Source: Salvelinus alpinus | Taxonomy: Eukaryota; Chordata; Actinopteri; Salmoniformes; Salmonidae | NCBI RefSeq assembly: GCF_045679555.1 | Contig: NC_092092.1 | Span: 17,684,969-17,748,968, forward strand | Reading direction: 5' to 3' | Length of the DNA stretch: 64,000 bases | Shown: one piece after another, positions 59,637-64,000 of the stretch | Numbering within the stretch: the first letter of the stretch is position 1 | How the letters are laid out: each line of letters begins with the position of its first letter | Program-made: the position numbers and the translations under genes | The notes under the pieces: generated by a model | What the model saw: only the letters and a program-made list of their open reading frames with translations | Database searches by the model: none | What the model was told of the DNA's origin: nothing

Positions 59637-60006
59637 CTAGAGAAAATAGGAGAAAATGTATGATTATTTATTCAAGCACATTTATAACAAAAAAGCTAAG
59701 GAATAACAGCATATCCAGAGTCATACAGTATATAGAGTAATCTATACAGCCGTATACATACACAATATGGTATGGAAATATAGCCAACAATACAGCAACC
59801 GGTGGAGCATTGTGTTTATCATACAGTAAAGCGTGAACAAGCAATATTCTCGTATTTGAGATCAAAGTAGCACCTGAAACCCTTTTAGACCACACACCAG
59901 ACCCCTCACACAGTGTCACACACACACACAGTGACGAACACACACACACCGAACAATCTGAACCACACAACCACACACATACAGTATGCACACAACATAG
60001 TCTAAG

Positions 60007-60148
60007 GGCTCTATTACATCCATATAGCCGATATTCAGCATTACAGTGTGATTTAAATTGAAAGGCAATGTTCCCGCATCAGCGCATATTTCTATTGCGT
60101 AACCTGCAACGCTTCAGCGATCCAGACTGAATAGAGCCCTAAGTGTCT
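60007..60148. mobile_element. MITE-like element (GGGCTCTATT ends) in the last thbs2 intron
   Basis: Starts GGGCTCTATTACATCC and ends GACTGAATAGAGCCC, inverse to each other. Same family as 47575-47740, including AATGTTCCCGCAT and the trailing TAAGTGTC. Confidence 0.7.
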
Positions 60149-60432
60149 CGGTCATTGGAACCAGGCAAGGTGACGAGCAGAAACAAAAGCGTGACTTCTG
60201 TTTGTCTTTAAAAAAAAGAATTATACAGCCGACACAAAACAGATACCCCTTTATGATTGTTACCTGATGGACAACACAGTTGGAAACTCCAGCTTATCTG
60301 AGTATTGGAAAAGATTTTGAAGGTTTTAAAAACACTTTTTTTTACCCCTTCATCTGCATTTTGTCTCCCAAAAAAGAGAGATCTCTTCCACAATTACCAA
60401 CCAACCATTATTTTCACAAACCATGGACTGTA

Positions 60433-60542
60433 CTAGCCTGGTCCCAGATCTGTTTGTGCCATCTTGCCAACGCCTATGGTCATTGGCGTGACACCATAGG
60501 AGTTAGCAAGACAGCACAAACAGATCTGGGACCAGGCTAGAA
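60433..60542. repeat. Near-perfect foldback in the last thbs2 intron
   Basis: CTAGCCTGGTCCCAGATCTG with TTTGTGC at the left and GCACAAACAGATCTGGGACC with AGGCTAG at the right are perfect inverse copies. Further pairing inside (TTGCCAACGCCTATGG with CCATAGGAGTTAGCAA) makes almost the entire 110 bp a hairpin. A MITE-like dispersed repeat is the likely source. Confidence 0.85.
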
Positions 60543-60567
60543 CGGTGTTGCTAGCGACATGACTCAC

Positions 60568-60707
60568 CTCTACACTCATATTTGAGATCAGAGAAGAAGA
60601 CCAGTTCCTGGGAGAAGACAAACAGGCCTAACCGTCCTCCAGCAAACGTCTTGTCGTACACTGGTCCTGAGTCTGCCAAGATCTGTTTCCCTTCATAGAC
60701 CACAACC
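60568..60707 (-). CDS. thbs2: Thrombospondin-2 C-terminal domain exon
   Basis: 140 bp, acceptor TTTTGTAG and donor GTGAGT, phase 2 in and phase 1 out. Encodes [20 protein letters not shown] then [20 protein letters not shown] and LKYECR, the end of the lectin-like beta-sandwich of the thrombospondin C-terminal domain. The final Cys (KYEC) is conserved in the family. Frame and length fit both neighbouring exons. Confidence 0.95.
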
Positions 60708-60884
60708 CTACAAAACACAACAAGACAATACATGAATGATTGAAACTGAGTAGAGTGCTGGAGTGCTGTACATTTGGACAAAGCACACTATGGACAAAAC
60801 ACCCTAGTTAACAGCTTAACCTATAGTATATTATCATAAAAAGTATTTTCAGACTGTTACTGAGGAAAGTGCGATGGGTGTGAT

Positions 60885-60960
60885 TGGCTGGATTCAATCC
60901 CGGGTCTCCTACATACCACGAGACTGTGTTAGCCCACTGAGCTAAAGCATAGGCATTAGG
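60885..60960 (-). repeat. tRNA-derived SINE head in a thbs2 intron
   Basis: The minus strand has TTTAGCTCAGTGGGCTAAC (A-box like) and CCCGGGATTGAATCC (B-box like). Similar to 46336-46405. It lacks closed acceptor pairing, so a functional tRNA gene is unlikely. Confidence 0.5.
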
Positions 60961-60974
60961 CTAGACCTGCTCAC

Positions 60975-61072
60975 CTGATGAATCCAGTCTTGGGTCTGTG
61001 GATGAGGTGCCACCTGTAGGCTGTGTAATCCTTCCAGCCAATGTTCTTTGGGTCGTGCCACAGAGTGCGCAC
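60975..61072 (-). CDS. thbs2: Thrombospondin-2 C-terminal domain exon
   Basis: 98 bp, acceptor TGTCCACAG and donor GTGAGC. Encodes [20 protein letters not shown] and [12 protein letters not shown] plus two bases of the next Arg. It matches the [17 protein letters not shown] block of human THBS2, with human Arg replaced by Lys. Confidence 0.96.
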
Positions 61073-61243
61073 CTGTGGACAACAGATGAGGAAACATTTT
61101 CATTATAGAAGATCTATGATTTATGATTACTTTATAAATTCGACTGGCTGATTGAAAGATTGCTTAATATAGGGTGTGGCTAAACCAGAGAAACCATATG
61201 ATTTTTTTGCCTCTACGAAATTATATATTGGATCTTAGCATAC

Positions 61244-61515
61244 CTGATTTTTTGTGTTGCCTGTGTGCCACAGGGCGTTTCTCAGGTTCTCCCCTGTGCC
61301 CGTAGTTGAGTTGACCACCTTGAGAGAGACACCAGAGATACCGAAGGCCTTGGAGGGTTTGTCTTCCCAGTAGGTCTGAGTGATCTGCTTCCACATCACC
61401 ACGTAGAAGCGGCCGCTCGACTGGTAGCCGAACACAAAGCCAGCATAGTCGTCATCCCGGTCCGTGTTCACGTAGAACGTACCACTGAAGTCCACCGCGT
61501 TGAACTCATCAAAGC
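61244..61515 (-). CDS. thbs2: Thrombospondin-2 C-terminal domain exon
   Basis: 272 bp, acceptor CCTAG and donor GTATGC, phase 1 in and phase 0 out. Encodes [60 protein letters not shown] and onward to [23 protein letters not shown] and TQTYWED follow THBS2 rather than THBS1 (FINTERDD, TQSYWDT). VVNSTTGTG keeps an N-glycosylation sequon (NST). The acceptor has a weak pyrimidine tract by eye. Confidence 0.96.
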
Positions 61516-61842
61516 CTAGGATGGTGGAACAGAAAAAGTGAACACCTAGGATGGTTGGTGGGACACATACATTTGAATAATACTTCTGCTCCTCATGATA
61601 TTTATAGATCATGGAAATAGTTGGACATCTTGCATATGGTAACATATCAGATCTAAATTATCATACAACTGTATAGGGTTGCAAATCTCCTAAAATCCAG
61701 ATTGCGGATTTCTGGAATCAGGAGGGAATAAGCTGGGAGGGAATCTGGGATTTCTGAAAAATCTGGCAAAAGGGAAAGTTTATTGAATTTTGCTACCCTA
61801 CAAGGGAATATATGAAAGTATCTGAGGTGAGGTTGTCCTGCT

Positions 61843-61887
61843 CTACTCGCCCACTGCGATGACAGGGTCAGAGTTGACATTCTGCAC
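61843..61887 (-). pseudogene. Duplicated fragment of the preceding thbs2 exon end, in the intron
   Basis: Aligned without gaps to 61983-62027 (offset 140) about 80% of bases agree. On the minus strand it would read NVNSDPVIAVG beside NSDPGIAVG in the real exon. The donor of the copy is GC (GGCGAGT) instead of GT. No acceptor or frame suggests it is used. Probably an old local tandem duplication. Confidence 0.6.
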
Positions 61888-61990
61888 ATCTCTAAACTGT
61901 AGTGAATTAAATACCTCTAATCTATCGCTAATATTTCTCTCTCTTTTACGGCAGTATAGGGACTACATATTGAGGTTATATCCTACTCAC

Positions 61991-62218
61991 CAACAGCGAT
62001 GCCAGGGTCAGAGTTGACGGTCTGTACCAGCTCCTTGCCCTGATGCCTAACCACCCAGTTGGGGTCGATCTGCGTGGTTCCCTTGGGGTCCAGGTGAACC
62101 ATCTGAAACTTCCGGAAGTTTGTGACGCTGACGGCATTGTTCTCAGGACACACGTCAAGGAAGTCCGGGATGTTGTCGTTGTCAAAGTCGTCTTTGCAGG
62201 CGTCGCCTCTACCGTCGC
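61991..62218 (-). CDS. thbs2: Thrombospondin-2, last type III repeat and start of C-terminal domain (exon)
   Basis: Thrombospondin-2 is a secreted, Ca2+-binding matricellular glycoprotein that modulates cell-matrix contacts and angiogenesis. This 228-bp exon (acceptor TTCTATCAACAG, donor GTGAGT) encodes [18 protein letters not shown], the end of the last type III Ca2+-binding repeat with an RGD motif. [40 protein letters not shown] and NSDPGIAVG follow. NSDPG (Ser, not the Cys of THBS1), FDNDNIPD and GTTQIDPNW all point to THBS2. The upstream exons, encoding the N-terminal, procollagen, type I, EGF and earlier type III domains, lie beyond the window's right edge. Salmonids may carry several thbs2 copies, so the paralogue letter is not assigned. 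Confidence 0.95.
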
Positions 62219-62295
62219 CTGTTGATAGAAGAATGGAAGATGCTGGGTTAAAATACAGAGGCCTATTGTGAGAACTTTGACAAAGACTATTTTCT

Positions 62296-62524
62296 TAGTT
62301 TTTTTTATTTAACCAGGCAAGCCAGTTAAGAACAAATTCTTATTTACAATGACGGCCTACACCGGCCAAAGCCGGAAGACGATGGGCCAATTGTACACCG
62401 CCCTATGGGACACCCAATCACGGCCAGTTGGAATACAGCCTGGATTCGAACCAGGGTGTCTGTAGTGACGCCTAAAGCACTGAGATGCAGTGCCTTAGAC
62501 CACTGTGTCACTTGCTGCGCCGAA
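62296..62524 (-). repeat. tRNA-derived SINE in a thbs2 intron
   Basis: On the minus strand it starts GACACAGTGGTCTAAGGCAC (A-box region), with B box GGTTCGAATCC. The body runs GGCCGTGATTGGGTGTCCCA, ACAATTGGCCCATCG, and the 3' tail TAAGAATTTGTTCTTAACTG ends GGTTAAATAAAA. This is a standard salmonid-type SINE; the family name is not assigned. Confidence 0.85.
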
Positions 62525-64000
62525 ACGTGTCACCTTTTTTTAATGAATAAAAGAGCACCATGAATTCATAATATATGGTTGTTGCTCTCCTATTCCTTTT
62601 TAATGGAACGATTGGTGAAAAATATCCATGGCGACTACAGTAGGCCTATATAACTCCCTAGTCTCTCCACACTAGCAATAATGTTGCAACATTCCTACCC
62701 CAGGGAAGGCAGACGTTTCACTCACTCTACCAAGGTTTCATAAAAAGAATCGCAAGAATTGCAATTCCTGTAGATTTTAATATGTCCGCCAAGTCCAATA
62801 AGGAGTCTCAGCCATCTGCATGCCGTGACAACTTCTACTGAAACATGTAACTATCTCAGAGGCCATAGTCTATTAGAAACAGACTCATAATACAGAGCAA
62901 AGGGAAGTTGCCAGCGAGCTGTAAAGCCTGTTTTCTCCACTTTCTCCTCGACTCTTCTGTAATTGCACAGGGGGCTGACTTGATTCTATCAAATAAACAC
63001 CTTCTGATGAGGCGTTAAGAGGGTTAAGGGATCTGGCTCTAGGGTTTGTATTTGAGAAGTATCTCATTCTCTTTCTCCCTCTCTCTTTCTCCATCGCTCT
63101 CTCTCTCGCTCTCTAGTTCCCTCTCTCTCTCTCCCTCTCTCTCTCTCCCTCTCTCTCTCTCCCTCTGTCTTCCCTACCTCTCCCCGTCTCCACACAGCCT
63201 GCTTCTAGTTAAAGCCAGTTACACAAACTTCAGGTAACCCTGCATGATGAAATTGAAATTGGGCACTGTGGATTAGCACAGATGCCCCCTTCGGAAATAA
63301 AACTTCATGGCCTGGCGGCTGGGTGGCTGGCGGATGATGCCCTCATGGGTTCCGCACAATAAAGTCACACGCTAATGACGTCATCAACCCTAACCCAGAA
63401 ACACCCCTTTTTGTTAACTCCTTAATGTCTGACCCATCATACTTGCACAATAAAACTGCGGGAGCATTCAACAATTCAACAGTGTACAGATATCTGTATT
63501 TCTTTCATCAGTTGACTTTTTGTACCCTACACCTGCAAGTTCCTGGATGTGTGTACAATACTTCTAAACTGCCCACCATACTTCACATTTTGTAGAGAGA
63601 GAGAGGGAACTGGAACAAGGCATATTGAACTGTAAATATATGAATGAAAAGGTGGTTAAGAGGTAAAAGACACCCCATGTGTTTTTTATGGTGGGCAGAT
63701 GCAGAAAAACGGTATTCCGATATCATACACAACCGCTGTTATAGTAGTAGCTATAGTTTACAGGACAATGGGACATGGCATGTTGACCTATATCTATAAA
63801 GATGAGTGTAAAAAGGAGGGTGGACAGGTGCAGGGAAGCCTCAACGGAAGATTTCTGTATCACAAGCAAGCCTCTGTGTGATGTTAGATAGTATCTATGG
63901 TAGTGTATACAGGGCTATTACAGAAGTCACAAATCAACCTACTGGATACTAATTCCTCCTCAGGCAGCTACAGTTATAGCATTCTTCACGGGCGTGAGGG
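62525..64000. other. thbs2 upstream intron sequence, no exon found
   Basis: No minus-strand frame here encodes type III repeat sequence, so the next exon is probably outside the window. 63060-63178 is a CT-rich low-complexity stretch. Confidence 0.5.
63060..63178. repeat. CT-rich low-complexity tract
   Basis: Imperfect CT repeat with CCCTCTCT phrases; the serine/leucine-rich ORF over it is an artefact. Confidence 0.85.

Noticed and set aside
60551..60567. thbs2 ending GESCR at TAG 60552
   Set aside because: Disfavoured, not excluded: the exon ends at a consensus GTGAGT donor and the family ends in ECRD plus one residue.
60885..60960. tRNA gene
   Set aside because: A- and B-box-like motifs only; no closed acceptor stem, and a similar piece at 46336 suggests a SINE.
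62043..62225. Plus-strand ORF over the thbs2 exon
   Set aside because: Antisense to a clear exon whose minus-strand translation matches thrombospondin-2.

Overview
The window is vertebrate nuclear DNA, almost certainly from a salmonid fish. Supporting signs are several Tc1 families (one with Sleeping Beauty-type ends), Rex1/L2-type LINE tails, tRNA-derived SINEs, long (GT)n and (CT)n tracts, and one recognisable host gene whose exons have GT-AG introns. Nothing looks bacterial: there are no operons, CRISPR arrays or RNA operons.

Layout. 1-11800: a stack of nested repeats (an APE-type LINE split by a TTAA-flanked element and by a Sleeping Beauty-like Tc1 fossil, then SINE, LINE and TTAA-element pieces). 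11799-19585: an intact TTAA element, unclassified sequence, and an LTR element on the minus strand whose 5' LTR has been overwritten by a copy of sequence lying about 5.4 kb away. 19885-36870: six Tc1-type pieces, Rex1-like LINE, microsatellites, foldback elements and another TTAA element. 36871-40200: mostly featureless. 40235-42865: a 35-bp G-rich minisatellite abutting the 3' end of a LINE. 42887-49170: LINE tails, microsatellites, a solo LTR and MITE-like elements. 49200-53215: a TTAGGG-bearing 59/65-bp satellite interrupted by a young LTR element. 53216-59000: SINE and Tc1 pieces. 59148-62218: the 3' end of thbs2 (thrombospondin-2), minus strand, five exons.

The most unusual system is a family of compact, apparently non-autonomous LTR retroelements present three times: 15248-19585 (minus), 47191-47518 (solo LTR) and 49678-52638 (plus). 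All have TG...CA LTRs and perfect 5-bp target duplications. In all three the reading frame begins INSIDE the LTR, 3-7 bp after an AATAAA, and crosses the LTR end in the same phase. All three LTRs carry a long hairpin just upstream of a TATA-like motif, and its stem is preserved by compensatory changes. The two full copies encode no visible reverse transcriptase or integrase. They encode a short SWTWEE-type module, then (in the -1 frame, at or just after a G run) a proline-rich protein of variable tandem repeats whose stop codon abuts the polypurine tract. The internal region is therefore essentially all open frame.

The only host gene product supported is thrombospondin-2; nearly everything else is mobile-element or repeat sequence, mostly decayed.
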